Origin: an uncultured Candidatus Melainabacteria bacterium | GTDB lineage: Bacteria > Cyanobacteriota > Vampirovibrionia > Gastranaerophilales > Gastranaerophilaceae | Assembly (NCBI GenBank): GCA_932182025.1 | Contig: CAKNXK010000004.1 | Span: 18,828 to 82,827 of the forward strand | DNA length: 64,000 bases | Direction: 5' to 3' | Part shown: positions 8,603-16,685 of the stretch, piece after piece | Layout of the letters: each line of letters starts with the position of its first letter | How positions within the stretch are numbered: the first letter of the stretch is position 1 | Translations under genes and position numbers: made by a program | Notes under the pieces: model-generated | Database searches by the model: none | What the model was told of the DNA's origin: nothing | Seen by the model: the letters and a program-made list of their open reading frames with translations, nothing else

Positions 8603-9376
8603 TTATGCTACATTATCCATTGATATAAACCCTGCTAGGTTTTCGGTTTTATATGTTCTTGTTCGTTGTTTAACAGAGTTTCTTTCGTTTCCTCCAACTG
8701 TTTCAAAGCTTCCATCAGAATTTACCTTTGTTACAATTGCGGTATGTCCATGTTTGCCTGCAGGTCTTGTGATAATCATAATATCTCCGACTTTAACATT
8801 CTTAGCAATAAATTCTGCTTTATTGCTTGCAGGTAGTTTTAAAAATCTGTTATTTGTTTCACCCCAGCTTCTTAATGAAGCAACAGAGCATAGTGATGGC
8901 GGGAAGCTTGATGGAAGTTTGCTTCCATAAACGTCATGAATAACTGTTGAAACAAAATCAGAACACCAAGGTCTGTTTTGCCCTTTTGAAAATAGTTTGT
9001 TGCCTTCTGAGTCAGAATTAACTTTCCCGACATAAGAGGCTGCCTTTTGTGCTAACTGTGATTGAAGCGGTCCTGTTAATCTTGTTACAGTGGAACTACT
9101 TTTGTTAAATGTGTCCCCAATACTAAAATTACTATTGAATGTCATTGGAGTCTGGTTCCACAAGCTTGTTGTATTTATATTGTTCCAATTAAATGTCATT
9201 TGCGGCATTTGGAACAACGGTGTTTGTTGTGCAAAATTAAAGAACCCCGGTGTAAATTGGTTGAAAGTCGGGAAGGAGAAGAAATTATTAAAGGAAAAAC
9301 TATTGAACGGCATAAACATATTGTTAAAGCCGCAGCTGCAGTTATTAAAGAATGTGCACATATTAAAAAATGTCAT
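8603..9376 (-). CDS. CHAP-domain hydrolase with Phe/Asn-rich, uncharged N-terminus
   Basis: A 257-residue protein. Residues 1-87 hold no charged residue and are packed with Phe, Asn, Met, Pro (18 Phe in the first 60). A short SIGDTFNK junction follows, then a CHAP-type amidase/endopeptidase domain: Cys138 in RPWCSDFVST, His211 in KHGHTAIVTKV, and Asn230 in VGGNERN as the probable third residue. CHAP domains cut peptidoglycan amide or peptide bonds. There is no Sec signal. It is the last of three tandem genes sharing this N-terminal style and the same unusual promoter. Function as a secreted wall hydrolase or effector is inference. Confidence 0.75.
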   Translation of the reverse strand: MTFFNMCTFFNNCSCGFNNMFMPFNSFSFNNFFSFPTFNQFTPGFFNFAQQTPLFQMPQMTFNWNNINTTSLWNQTPMTFNSNFSIGDTFNKSSSTVTRLTGPLQSQLAQKAASYVGKVNSDSEGNKLFSKGQNRPWCSDFVSTVIHDVYGSKLPSSFPPSLCSVASLRSWGETNNRFLKLPASNKAEFIAKNVKVGDIMIITRPAGKHGHTAIVTKVNSDGSFETVGGNERNSVKQRTRTYKTENLAGFISMDNVA

Positions 9377-9388
9377 TGGTTCTCCTTG

Positions 9389-9422
9389 TATATATAAAGT
9401 ATATAAAAGAGAAACAATTGCC
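9389..9422 (-). promoter_or_regulatory. Candidate alternative-sigma promoter (GGCAA-N16-TACTTTATATATA)
   Basis: On the coding strand GGCAA (9418-9422) is separated by 16 nt from TACTTTATATATA (9389-9401). The start codon follows 12 nt after, with GGAG between. The same arrangement precedes four other genes with exact spacing. Confidence 0.6.
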
Positions 9423-9445
9423 TTTTTGTTACAATTCTTAATGTG

Positions 9446-10099
9446 TTATACAGGGATAAATATTGCGCTCGGTTTTCTTACGTTATAGGTAATCGCTTGA
9501 GAAACTCCTCTGCCATCTCCGGTTGTAATTTCAGTATGCCCATATTGTTTATTATATCCGGAGACACCTTTGTCATATACAAGTACGCAGCCTGCCGGTA
9601 AATCTTTTACGTCAATACCATTTGGAGAAATTTGTTTGAAATTCTTGTTTTTACTTAGAATGCCAGTCATTTGATAACCGTCACCCATTACGTATGAACC
9701 CATCCCGGCTGCTTCAATCGCTTTTTTTGTATAAGTTGCACACTTGCCGGTGCCTTTTATGCTGCTCCAACGATCAGCTTGACGTCTGTCCATCGCAATT
9801 TTAGCTAGCTTTTGCCCTGTTGTTGCATTGTAGCCTTCAAGTTTGAGTCCGGAGGTGTTTGGTTTCAGCTTATTTGTTGTGCGTGTAAAAGAGTCTCCAA
9901 TGCTTAAATTGTTATTCCAGCTAAAATTGCTGTTGTCAAAAATATTTAGATTTGAAAAATCAAAGCTTGGAAATTTAATACAATTATCAAAATTAAATAA
10001 AGGTACATTGTTCCACATATTCATTAACGGTGTCATTGTATTAAAGAAACCGTTATCACTATTTATATTAAATTGTGGAATAAAACTAGTAAAAGTCAT
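9446..10099 (-). CDS. Cys/His (NlpC/P60- or amidase-effector-like) protein with Phe/Asn-rich N-terminus
   Basis: A 217-residue paralogue of the next gene. Residues 1-65 are Phe/Asn/Asp-rich; the shared junction SIGDSFTRTT follows at 66-75. The C-terminal domain has a nucleophile-like Cys120 in GKCATYTKKAIEAAG and His188 in YGHTEITTGDGRG. Cys-helix then His-strand is the layout of papain-fold peptidoglycan amidases, including phage lysins and type VI amidase effectors. No signal peptide. It has its own copy of the unusual promoter, so it is transcribed apart from its neighbours. Exact family uncertain. Confidence 0.68.
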   Translation of the reverse strand: MTFTSFIPQFNINSDNGFFNTMTPLMNMWNNVPLFNFDNCIKFPSFDFSNLNIFDNSNFSWNNNLSIGDSFTRTTNKLKPNTSGLKLEGYNATTGQKLAKIAMDRRQADRWSSIKGTGKCATYTKKAIEAAGMGSYVMGDGYQMTGILSKNKNFKQISPNGIDVKDLPAGCVLVYDKGVSGYNKQYGHTEITTGDGRGVSQAITYNVRKPSAIFIPV

Positions 10100-10113
10100 A
10101 AAAAGATACCTTG

Positions 10114-10147
10114 TATATATAAAGTATATACAAGTCTAAAAATTGAC
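10114..10147 (-). promoter_or_regulatory. Candidate alternative-sigma promoter (GTCAA-N16-TACTTTATATATA)
   Basis: Coding strand: GTCAA at 10143-10147, 16 nt, TACTTTATATATA at 10114-10126, then the ATG 14 nt later. Same geometry as at 9389-9422. Confidence 0.6.
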
Positions 10148-10172
10148 TTTTTTGTAACGATTTGTATATTTG

Positions 10173-10730
10173 TTATACAGGAATAAATATTGCGCTTGGA
10201 TTTGGAGTTAGAGAACTTGAAATTCCATCAGAAATACCGGTTCCATCTCCACGCGTGAATTCGGTGTGACCGTATATTTCATCAGAATTGCGGGAGCATT
10301 TGTCGTATACAAGAATACATCCGGCAGGAAGTGTATTTACATCCGTGTCAGCTGAAATTTCGCGGAAATTAGGATTATATCTGAGAGTATTTGTCATTTC
10401 ATAAGCGTGTGCACCGGTGCAGGCACCTAAACCTGCCAGAGCAATTGCTTCTTGTACAAATTTTGCACAATAACCGACTTCTCCAACTGCCCTGTTCTCT
10501 GCAATGTTTGTTAATAAGTTCCCTTTAGAAGCATTGTAATTATCAAGTGGTGAGGACTTGGTAAAACTGTCAGTATTTGTATATGAAGGAAACATAGGTG
10601 CATTCCAAATGCTTTGCATTGGCTGTATAAAATTGAACATTGGAAATTGAAATGGAGTAAATCCAAAGTTTGGAAAGAACATGTTGTTAAAACAACCTAT
10701 ATTAAATTGTTCAAAACCATTAAAAAACAT
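10173..10730 (-). CDS. Cys/His (NlpC/P60- or amidase-effector-like) protein, shorter paralogue
   Basis: A 185-residue protein. Residues 1-50 are Phe/Pro/Asn-rich (GFTPFQFPMFNF) with a single acidic residue (Glu7). The junction NTDSFTKSS follows, then the catalytic-type domain with Cys88 (GYCAKFVQEAIALAG), His155 (IYGHTEFTRGDGTG) and the same LPAGC(V/I)LVYDK strand and SAIFIPV C-terminus as the gene at 9446-10099. The two are clear duplicates with diverged N-termini. No signal peptide. Probable peptidoglycan-directed hydrolase; secretion route unknown. Confidence 0.68.
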   Translation of the reverse strand: MFFNGFEQFNIGCFNNMFFPNFGFTPFQFPMFNFIQPMQSIWNAPMFPSYTNTDSFTKSSPLDNYNASKGNLLTNIAENRAVGEVGYCAKFVQEAIALAGLGACTGAHAYEMTNTLRYNPNFREISADTDVNTLPAGCILVYDKCSRNSDEIYGHTEFTRGDGTGISDGISSSLTPNPSAIFIPV

Positions 10731-10751
10731 CTTAACCTATTTTCCCTTATT

Positions 10752-10783
10752 TATATAAAGTAATTTTGGTTAGAAAAATTGCC
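10752..10783 (-). promoter_or_regulatory. Candidate alternative-sigma promoter (GGCAA-N16-TACTTTATATA)
   Basis: Coding strand: GGCAA at 10779-10783, 16 nt, TACTTTATATA at 10752-10762, then the ATG at 10730 after 21 nt. Confidence 0.6.
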
Positions 10784-10784
10784 T

Positions 10785-11270
10785 TTACCAATTAAGAGAA
10801 CCAAAATTTTGATATTTATTAATATAATTCTGGTGGGAGTTAATAATTTTTTGATAGTTGTTTTTTCCTTTAGGGTTAGATAAAATCAGCGCTTCATAAT
10901 GAATTATTTCTTCCTTTAATTTTCTGATTTTCTGTTTTAAGGTCTCGTTTTTTATAAATATTTCACCTGAATAACCGCAATTGTCACAGATTATTGCAAC
11001 GGCAGTATTTGGAAATGTTTTACAGGTTTCCGGCATGTTTGGATTTGTGCACTGGTTGTTTTTATCTAAGTACTTGCAGGTATAAAATTGAGCTTCTGGA
11101 AATAAGTTTTGAACTTTTTTTACATAATCTTCGTTAATAGATAAAGCGGTGCTAATATTAAGCGGTGTAAAAAAATCTTGGACAGGTTCTTGTCCATCTC
11201 GTATAATATTACCGTTACAGGCTGGTATAAGTTTGCAGCAAAGTCCGCATTTATTACAAAAATTACTCAT
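10785..11270 (-). CDS. YkgJ-family CxxCxxCC metal-binding protein
   Basis: The N-terminal CNKCGLCCKLIP is the YkgJ/UPF0153 signature, a proposed iron- or zinc-binding cluster. Further cysteines follow in YTCKYLDKNNQC and PETCKTFPN, a layout characteristic of the family, and a CDNCG pair lies after that. The last 60 residues are Lys/Glu-rich and helical. I set the start at 11270 (MSNFCNK) rather than five codons upstream. The biochemical role of the family is not established. A second YkgJ-like gene lies at 26836. Confidence 0.72.
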   Translation of the reverse strand: MSNFCNKCGLCCKLIPACNGNIIRDGQEPVQDFFTPLNISTALSINEDYVKKVQNLFPEAQFYTCKYLDKNNQCTNPNMPETCKTFPNTAVAIICDNCGYSGEIFIKNETLKQKIRKLKEEIIHYEALILSNPKGKNNYQKIINSHQNYINKYQNFGSLNW

Positions 11271-11347
11271 AAATTTATTATACATAATTTATAGGATTAC
11301 AGGAAGTAAAAAATAAGCTACTATATAATAAAATAAGGAGAAAGAAA

Positions 11348-11734
11348 ATGAAAAAGACAATTGCAGTTCTTGGTTTGGCACTTTTACTTAACAGTGCAGC
11401 ATACGCTGACGGTAATGCGTTTACACCATTAAACTTTAATGATACCGCCTATAAAACAAATACATCATACACAACTCAGTCTACTAATGTTATTTCTGAA
11501 ACAGAAGCTGTAGGAAATGGAAATATTCAGAATGCAATTTCTCAGTTAGAAAATGCGCAGGTTGATATTAGAAATGATTTGTTAAATTGCAAGACAAAAT
11601 ATGCTGATGTTGATGCTCAATACAAGCTTATCAAAGCCGAAAGAGCAGCATTAAAAAAACAAACAAAAGCTGTTGAAAAAAGAATAAAAGAAATTGATAC
11701 TGCAAAAGAAAAAATCAGAAAAAATATGTTATAA
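11348..11734 (+). CDS. Small exported coiled-coil protein, function unknown
   Basis: A 128-residue protein with a signal peptide (MKKTIAVLGLALLLNSAAYA), a Thr/Asn-rich middle, and a helical C-terminus (about 60-125) rich in Lys, Glu and Ala with heptad character (KLIKAERAALKKQTKAVEKR). Likely periplasmic. AAGGAGA lies 6 nt before the ATG and an AT-rich TATAATA box about 20 nt upstream. It ends in a strong terminator shared with the convergent gene. I do not recognise the family. Confidence 0.65.
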   Translation: MKKTIAVLGLALLLNSAAYADGNAFTPLNFNDTAYKTNTSYTTQSTNVISETEAVGNGNIQNAISQLENAQVDIRNDLLNCKTKYADVDAQYKLIKAERAALKKQTKAVEKRIKEIDTAKEKIRKNML

Positions 11735-11740
11735 GAAAAA

Positions 11741-11765
11741 GGCGGCTCATTGAGCCGCCTTTTTT
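11741..11765. terminator. Bidirectional intrinsic terminator
   Basis: GGCGGCTCA / TGAGCCGCC stem (11741-11759) with AAAAA before it and TTTTTT after it, sitting between two convergent small genes. Confidence 0.9.
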
Positions 11766-12084
11766 AGTTGCGTTTTTGCTGAAATAATTGCGGTGTACCT
11801 GTTTGGTTGCAAACTCCAAACTGGCAGCTTGAATTGTAGCTGAAGTCATCTTGTACTTGTCTGAAGTTTCTGAGTTCTGTGTTCGGAGTGTTTACTCTTG
11901 CAGGGTTAAGTCTTGCTTCTGGGGTGCCTGAAAACTCTTTGATATTAGACTTGGGTGCATAAGTTTGCTGCAAAGGTTCACGACTGAATTGAGCTATGCA
12001 GGCAGCACCGTCACCATCAATAGGACAGCTTGCAAACGCAGGGATAGAGGTTAGAATGAACGATAATATTAAAAGTTTTTTCAT
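11764..12084 (-). CDS. Small exported cysteine-containing protein, function unknown
   Basis: A 106-residue protein with a signal peptide (MKKLLILSFILTSIPAFA) and a mature part with two Cys pairs: SCPIDGDGAAC and SCQFGVC. The pairs could form disulfides in the periplasm. The middle is Pro/Asn-rich and probably unstructured. AAAGGAG lies 11 nt before the ATG. The stop lies inside the bidirectional terminator. No family recognised. Confidence 0.62.
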   Translation of the reverse strand: MKKLLILSFILTSIPAFASCPIDGDGAACIAQFSREPLQQTYAPKSNIKEFSGTPEARLNPARVNTPNTELRNFRQVQDDFSYNSSCQFGVCNQTGTPQLFQQKRN

Positions 12085-12229
12085 TTCGGGATTTCTCCTT
12101 TCATATTTATTGTAATAGTCCGGGTGGGGTTTTCATCAATACTTTTACTTAGGACTTTTCAACTAAATGTAGGATTTGTAAAGTTTTGTAAAATGATAAC
12201 ATATATTTGAAAGGTGACGGAGGGTAGTT

Positions 12230-13426
12230 TTGTACGCTTATAGAGAGCAAAGTCAGGTAAGACCATTACATGCTGTTCCAGAAAGAAGAACTGCAGCTCC
12301 TCGTGTTGTACGTAAAAAAAAGAAAGTAAAGAAACAAAACCCTTTAGTTGCGTTTTTTAGAACTACACTTTTGCTGTCTTTTCTATCTGTATTTATTGTT
12401 TTTGTTCATCCAACTGCTTATAATTGTTTGATAAAACAAGTGTTTTTCCCTGAAAAAATTCCTACAGTGACAGGTTTTACAAATACAATGAAAACTCAAA
12501 ATCCTTGCTATCGTATTGATGTGGATTTATATAGAATTGCAAATCCTGTTACAAACTATGTTCATAATGATATGTTTAATAACGAGCTTTTACTAACTCC
12601 AACTGTTGAAAAAGCTCATAGTGAAGTCACCACAATGTATCACACTACCGAAATAGCGTCTCTTAAACAGCAGTTAACGGGTTTGATGGCTCAATATCCT
12701 TCAATAAAACCATCTATTTATGTTTGGGAGTATGAACAAGGGCAGTATATTGATATTAAAGCAAATGAGCTTTATCCGGCGGCTAGTATTATCAAGCTGC
12801 CTGTGCTTGTTAGAATGTTCAAATCGATTGAATCAGGTCAATTTAAGCTTAATGATGAGATGAAAATGCTTGAGCAATACCGTTCTTCGGGTTCAGGCAA
12901 TATGCAGTACGGACAGGCTGGCAGAAGTTTTACAATGGATTACCTTGCAAAAGTAATGATAGAGGATTCTGATAATACTTCTACCAATATGATTATGGCT
13001 AAAATGGGCGGTATGGATGATGTTAACATAGGTTTAAGAGATTGGGGTATTTCAAAAACTTACGTCAGAACCTGGCTTCCTGATCTAGGCGGAACAAATA
13101 AAACCACTGCTTATGATATAGCAAAGATTCTTTATAACCTTGATAATCCGGGATTCTTGAATATTAATTCAAGAGAATCAATTATTGATTATATGAGCCA
13201 TGTTAAAAATGACCGTTTAATCCAAGCTGGATTAGGTGAAGGCGCTTTGTTTATCCATAAAACAGGTGATATTGGAACAATGCTTGGCGATGCAGGTATC
13301 GTATATGCGCCAAACGGTAAAAAATATATTGTCGTAATTCTTGCAATGCGTCCGCATAACTCTTATCAAGGAAAAGAGTTTATTGTAAAAGCATCAGAAA
13401 CGATTTATAAAGCGATAGCCGGTTAA
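12230..13426 (+). CDS. Class A beta-lactamase-fold serine hydrolase, membrane anchored
   Basis: A 398-residue protein starting at TTG with GGAGGG 5 nt upstream. A basic N-terminus (to residue 37) and one TM (about 39-60) anchor it; the catalytic domain is extracytoplasmic. The three penicillin-interacting motifs are present: S186-I-I-K189, S247-D-N249 and K344-T-G346. I see no ExxLN element, which supplies the deacylating Glu166 of true class A enzymes; the equivalent stretch reads TWLPDLGGTNKTT. It may therefore be a D,D-peptidase or a weak lactamase. It ends 4 bp inside the convergent mscL gene. Confidence 0.8.
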   Translation: MYAYREQSQVRPLHAVPERRTAAPRVVRKKKKVKKQNPLVAFFRTTLLLSFLSVFIVFVHPTAYNCLIKQVFFPEKIPTVTGFTNTMKTQNPCYRIDVDLYRIANPVTNYVHNDMFNNELLLTPTVEKAHSEVTTMYHTTEIASLKQQLTGLMAQYPSIKPSIYVWEYEQGQYIDIKANELYPAASIIKLPVLVRMFKSIESGQFKLNDEMKMLEQYRSSGSGNMQYGQAGRSFTMDYLAKVMIEDSDNTSTNMIMAKMGGMDDVNIGLRDWGISKTYVRTWLPDLGGTNKTTAYDIAKILYNLDNPGFLNINSRESIIDYMSHVKNDRLIQAGLGEGALFIHKTGDIGTMLGDAGIVYAPNGKKYIVVILAMRPHNSYQGKEFIVKASETIYKAIAG

Positions 13427-13872
13427 AGTTCTGATGTGCAGTTTGGACATCTTTTTGCTTGAATAGGAATACAAGTGAAGCAATAAGGGCATTCTTTTGT
13501 TGTTGCGATTTCTTCTGCTTCTTTTTGTTTGCACATTTTGTCTTTTAATGTATTAATGGCTTTAATTATTGCAAATATTGCGCAAGCTACAATTAAGAAG
13601 CTGATAATAGTATTAATAAATGCGCCGTAGTTTATTGTAACAGCTCCTGCTGCTTTTGCGGCTTCAAGAGAGGGATAACTTGTTCCATGCGGGTAAATTT
13701 GAAAATAAAGATTAGAAAAATCAACTTTGCCTAAAATTAAACCGATTGGAGGCATAATAATATCTTTGACTAAAGAGTCGACTATTTTTCCAAACGCAGC
13801 ACCGATTATGATACCGACTGCCATATCTATTACATTTCCGCGTAAAATAAATTCCTTTAATTCTTTAAACAT
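13423..13872 (-). CDS. mscL: Large-conductance mechanosensitive channel with zinc-ribbon tail
   Basis: A 149-residue MscL. The N-terminus FKEFILRGNVIDMAVGIIIGAAFGKIV is the family signature with TM1; TM2 is about residues 75-100 (NTIISFLIVACAIFAIIKA). MscL opens under membrane tension to release solutes on osmotic downshock. The C-terminus has a rubredoxin-like knuckle, CPYC ... CPNC, replacing the usual cytoplasmic helix end. Start has AGGAGT upstream. It converges with the beta-lactamase-fold gene with a 4-bp overlap. Confidence 0.93.
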   Translation of the reverse strand: MFKELKEFILRGNVIDMAVGIIIGAAFGKIVDSLVKDIIMPPIGLILGKVDFSNLYFQIYPHGTSYPSLEAAKAAGAVTINYGAFINTIISFLIVACAIFAIIKAINTLKDKMCKQKEAEEIATTKECPYCFTCIPIQAKRCPNCTSEL

Positions 13873-14010
13873 AATAAACTCCTTTTTTATAATTGTAACA
13901 TATTAATAATGCGCATCTATGCCCCCCTTGTGTATGTTTTTTGTTTGTGGGAAGATATATCTAACTGGTAACAGTATAAATAGTAGTAGTAAAAATATAA
14001 GGGAAAAACA

Positions 14011-16098
14011 ATGGCTAGAAAAACTCCATTAGAAAAAATCAGAAATATTGGTATTGCTGCTCACATCGATGCAGGTAAAACCACTACAACTGAACGTATC
14101 CTGTTCTATACAGGTAAAACCCACAAAATCGGTGAAACTCACGATGGTGCAGCTGTAACTGACTTTATGGAACAAGAAAAAGAACGTGGTATCACAATCC
14201 AATCAGCTGCTGTAACAGCTACTTGGAAAGGTCACCAGATTAACATTATCGACACACCGGGCCACGTTGACTTCACAATCGAAGTAGAACGTTCACTTCG
14301 TGTATTAGACGGTGTTGTTGCTGTATTCTGTGCAGTTGGTGGTGTTCAATCACAATCAGAAACAGTTTGGAGACAAGCTAACAGATACGAAGTTCCTCGT
14401 ATGGTATTCGTTAACAAAATGGACAGAACAGGTGCTGACTTCTACCGTGTAGTAGATCAAATCAAAACAAGATTAGGTGCTAATGCTGTTCCTATTCAAT
14501 TACCTATCGGTGCAGAAGATCAATTCACAGGTCTTGTTGACTTGATGACTATGAAAGCTGAAATCTACACTAACGACTTAGGTACAGATATTAAAGAAGA
14601 AGAAATTCCTGCTGACTTAGCAGAAAAAGCTAAAGAATATCACGATGCAATGGTTGAAGCTATTGCTTCTGAAGACGATGCTTTAATGGAAAAATTCTTC
14701 GAAGATCCTGATTCAATTACTGTTGAAGAATTAAAAGCAGGTTTAAGAAAAGCAGTTTGTGACAACAAAATCGTTCCTGTTTGTTGTGGTACAGCATTCA
14801 AAAACAAAGGTGTTCAATTGCTTCTTAACAACGTTGTTGATTATATGCCATCACCTGTTGATGTTAAAGCTATTGAAGGTGAATTAGAAGATGGTACAAA
14901 AACAGAAAGACATTCTTCTGACTCTGAACCATTCTCTGCTTTATCATTCAAGGTTATGACTGACCCATTTGTTGGTCGTTTAACATTCTTAAGAGTTTAT
15001 TCAGGTGTAATTACATCAGGTTCTTATGTTCTTAACTCAACTAACGGTAAAAAAGAACGTATCTCAAGATTGGTTCGTATGTATGCAGACCAACGTCTTG
15101 AAGAAACTGAAGTTTATGCTGGTGATATCTGCGCAGCTGTTGGTTTAAAAGATACTACAACAGGTGATACATTGTGTGATGAAAAAGCTCCTATTATCTT
15201 AGAAAGAATGAGCTTCCCTGAACCGGTTATTTCTGTTGCAATTGAACCAAAAACAAAAGCTGACCAAGATAAAATGGGTATCGCTCTTCAGAAACTTGCT
15301 GAAGAAGATCCGTCTTTCAGAGTTAAATCTGATACAGAAACAGGTCAAACAATTATTTCAGGTATGGGTGAACTTCACTTAGATATCATTGTTGACCGTA
15401 TGTTAAGAGAATTCAAAGTAGAAGCTAATATTGGTAAGCCACAAGTAGCTTATAGAGAAACAATCCGCGGTAACGCTGATCAAGATTCTAAATTTGCTCG
15501 CCAATCAGGTGGTAAAGGTCAATATGGTCACGTTAAAATCAGAATTTCTCCTGCTGAAGAAAATGCTGGTTTTGTATTCGAAAACAAAATCGTCGGTGGT
15601 GCTATTCCTAAGGAATACATTGAACCTGCAAGAAAAGGTATGGAAGAAGCTCTTGAAGGCGGTATCTTAGCTGGATTCCCTATGATTGACGTTAAAGTTG
15701 AACTTTACGATGGTTCTTACCACGAAGTCGACTCTTCTGAAATGGCGTTCAAGATTGCTGGTTCAATGGCAATCAAAGAAGGTACAAGAAAAGCACAACC
15801 TTGTATTTTAGAGCCTATGATGAAGGTTGAAATTGAAATTCCTGATGAATTCACAGGTACAATCATCGGTGATATTTCAAGAAGACGTGGTAGAGTAGAG
15901 GGTCAAGAACCTCTTGGTAATACAGGAAACGTTATCGTAAGAGCAATCGTACCTTTGGCTAACATGTTCGGTTACGCTACAGACTTGAGATCAAATACTC
16001 AAGGTCGTGGTACATTCTCTATGGAATTCCAAAAATACGAACAAGTTCCTGCTAACGTTGAAAAAGAAATCATCGAAAAATCAGGTGCTAACAAGTAA
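14011..16098 (+). CDS. fusA: Elongation factor G
   Basis: A 695-residue translational GTPase that drives ribosomal translocation. G1 is AHIDAGKTTTTER (17-29), then RGITIQSA, DTPGHVDF and NKMDRTGADF. The full five-domain length is present, including the C-terminal EPMMKVEIEIPDEFTGTIIGD of domain V. It stands alone, not in an rpsL-rpsG-fusA-tuf operon; tuf is 2 kb downstream with its own promoter. Codon use is strongly biased, as expected for a highly expressed gene. It ends before a GC-rich inverted repeat that probably terminates it. Confidence 0.98.
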   Translation: MARKTPLEKIRNIGIAAHIDAGKTTTTERILFYTGKTHKIGETHDGAAVTDFMEQEKERGITIQSAAVTATWKGHQINIIDTPGHVDFTIEVERSLRVLDGVVAVFCAVGGVQSQSETVWRQANRYEVPRMVFVNKMDRTGADFYRVVDQIKTRLGANAVPIQLPIGAEDQFTGLVDLMTMKAEIYTNDLGTDIKEEEIPADLAEKAKEYHDAMVEAIASEDDALMEKFFEDPDSITVEELKAGLRKAVCDNKIVPVCCGTAFKNKGVQLLLNNVVDYMPSPVDVKAIEGELEDGTKTERHSSDSEPFSALSFKVMTDPFVGRLTFLRVYSGVITSGSYVLNSTNGKKERISRLVRMYADQRLEETEVYAGDICAAVGLKDTTTGDTLCDEKAPIILERMSFPEPVISVAIEPKTKADQDKMGIALQKLAEEDPSFRVKSDTETGQTIISGMGELHLDIIVDRMLREFKVEANIGKPQVAYRETIRGNADQDSKFARQSGGKGQYGHVKIRISPAEENAGFVFENKIVGGAIPKEYIEPARKGMEEALEGGILAGFPMIDVKVELYDGSYHEVDSSEMAFKIAGSMAIKEGTRKAQPCILEPMMKVEIEIPDEFTGTIIGDISRRRGRVEGQEPLGNTGNVIVRAIVPLANMFGYATDLRSNTQGRGTFSMEFQKYEQVPANVEKEIIEKSGANK

Positions 16099-16116
16099 TC
16101 ACTTGTAATAAACAAA

Positions 16117-16199
16117 AAGTAGGGTGGGCAAAGCCGTCAGGCGTGCCCACCTTTTTTATGTAATCGGTGGGCACGCTAACGCTTTTGCCCACCCTACTT
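16117..16199. repeat. REPIN-like pair of inverted GC-rich palindromes
   Basis: Two near-identical hairpin units of about 35 bp face each other across 14 bp. Left unit: AAGTAGGGTGGGCA ... TGCCCACC (16117-16151); right unit: GGTGGGCA ... TGCCCACCCTACTT (16166-16199). They differ at only a few central bases. The element is over 50 % G+C in an AT-rich background and starts 18 bp after fusA. The left unit followed by TTTTTT can act as the fusA terminator. The layout is that of REP doublets (REPINs). Confidence 0.7.
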
Positions 16200-16200
16200 G

Positions 16201-16620
16201 CTATTGATTTTCAAACATTTGTTGTGCGAGTTTATCTTGTTTTTTATGTGGTGACATGAATAGAGCTGCTATTACACCTAAGCACATTCCCCCAAAACCG
16301 CCAATTATTCTGGCTTGTGTGCGAGACATCTTATCTAGTCCTTGCTTTGCTATTTCTTTTGCTGTCTCATCAGATACTTTAACTGGCATTCCACCAATAA
16401 TAGCGCCAAGTGCTGTTCCGCCAAGAATAGAAAACCATTGTTTGCGCGTGTTTTTCTTGTCAATATTACGATGTTCTTTTATAAATTCATCAACTTTTTC
16501 GGGTGTTGCGGTGTATGTCTTGGCCATTCCGTTTCTATACATTACTTTGACGGTTTGTGTTCCGTTTTGTATTGGACCGAGTGTCGGCTTTTCTGGTCCA
16601 AACCATTCTACTGTTGACAT
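16201..16620 (-). CDS. Small glycine-zipper membrane protein, function unknown
   Basis: A 139-residue protein. N-terminal 60 residues are soluble and basic near the end (KKNTRKQW). Two Gly/Ala-rich hydrophobic stretches follow: ILGGTALGAIIGGMPV (about 65-80) and IIGGFGGMCLGVIAALFM (about 105-122), both glycine-zipper-like. No signal peptide. No family recognised. Its stop lies directly against the REPIN-like repeat. The promoter is a slightly variant copy of the window's unusual GGCAA-type element, which groups it with the hydrolase genes at 8.6-10.7 kb. Confidence 0.6.
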   Translation of the reverse strand: MSTVEWFGPEKPTLGPIQNGTQTVKVMYRNGMAKTYTATPEKVDEFIKEHRNIDKKNTRKQWFSILGGTALGAIIGGMPVKVSDETAKEIAKQGLDKMSRTQARIIGGFGGMCLGVIAALFMSPHKKQDKLAQQMFENQ

Positions 16621-16654
16621 AGATAAACTCCTTTCACATTGTAACCTTCTAGTT

Positions 16655-16685
16655 TATATAAAACCTCAACATCTTAAAAATTGCT
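16655..16685 (-). promoter_or_regulatory. Candidate alternative-sigma promoter, variant copy
   Basis: Coding strand: AGCAATTTTT with AGCAA at 16681-16685, then TTTATATA at 16655-16662. The core is one base closer than in the other copies. Confidence 0.45.

Noticed and set aside
10143..10170. TTGACT ... TATATT read on the plus strand as a sigma-70 promoter
   Set aside because: It points into the 3' end of a minus-strand gene; the TTGAC is better read as the reverse of the GTCAA box.
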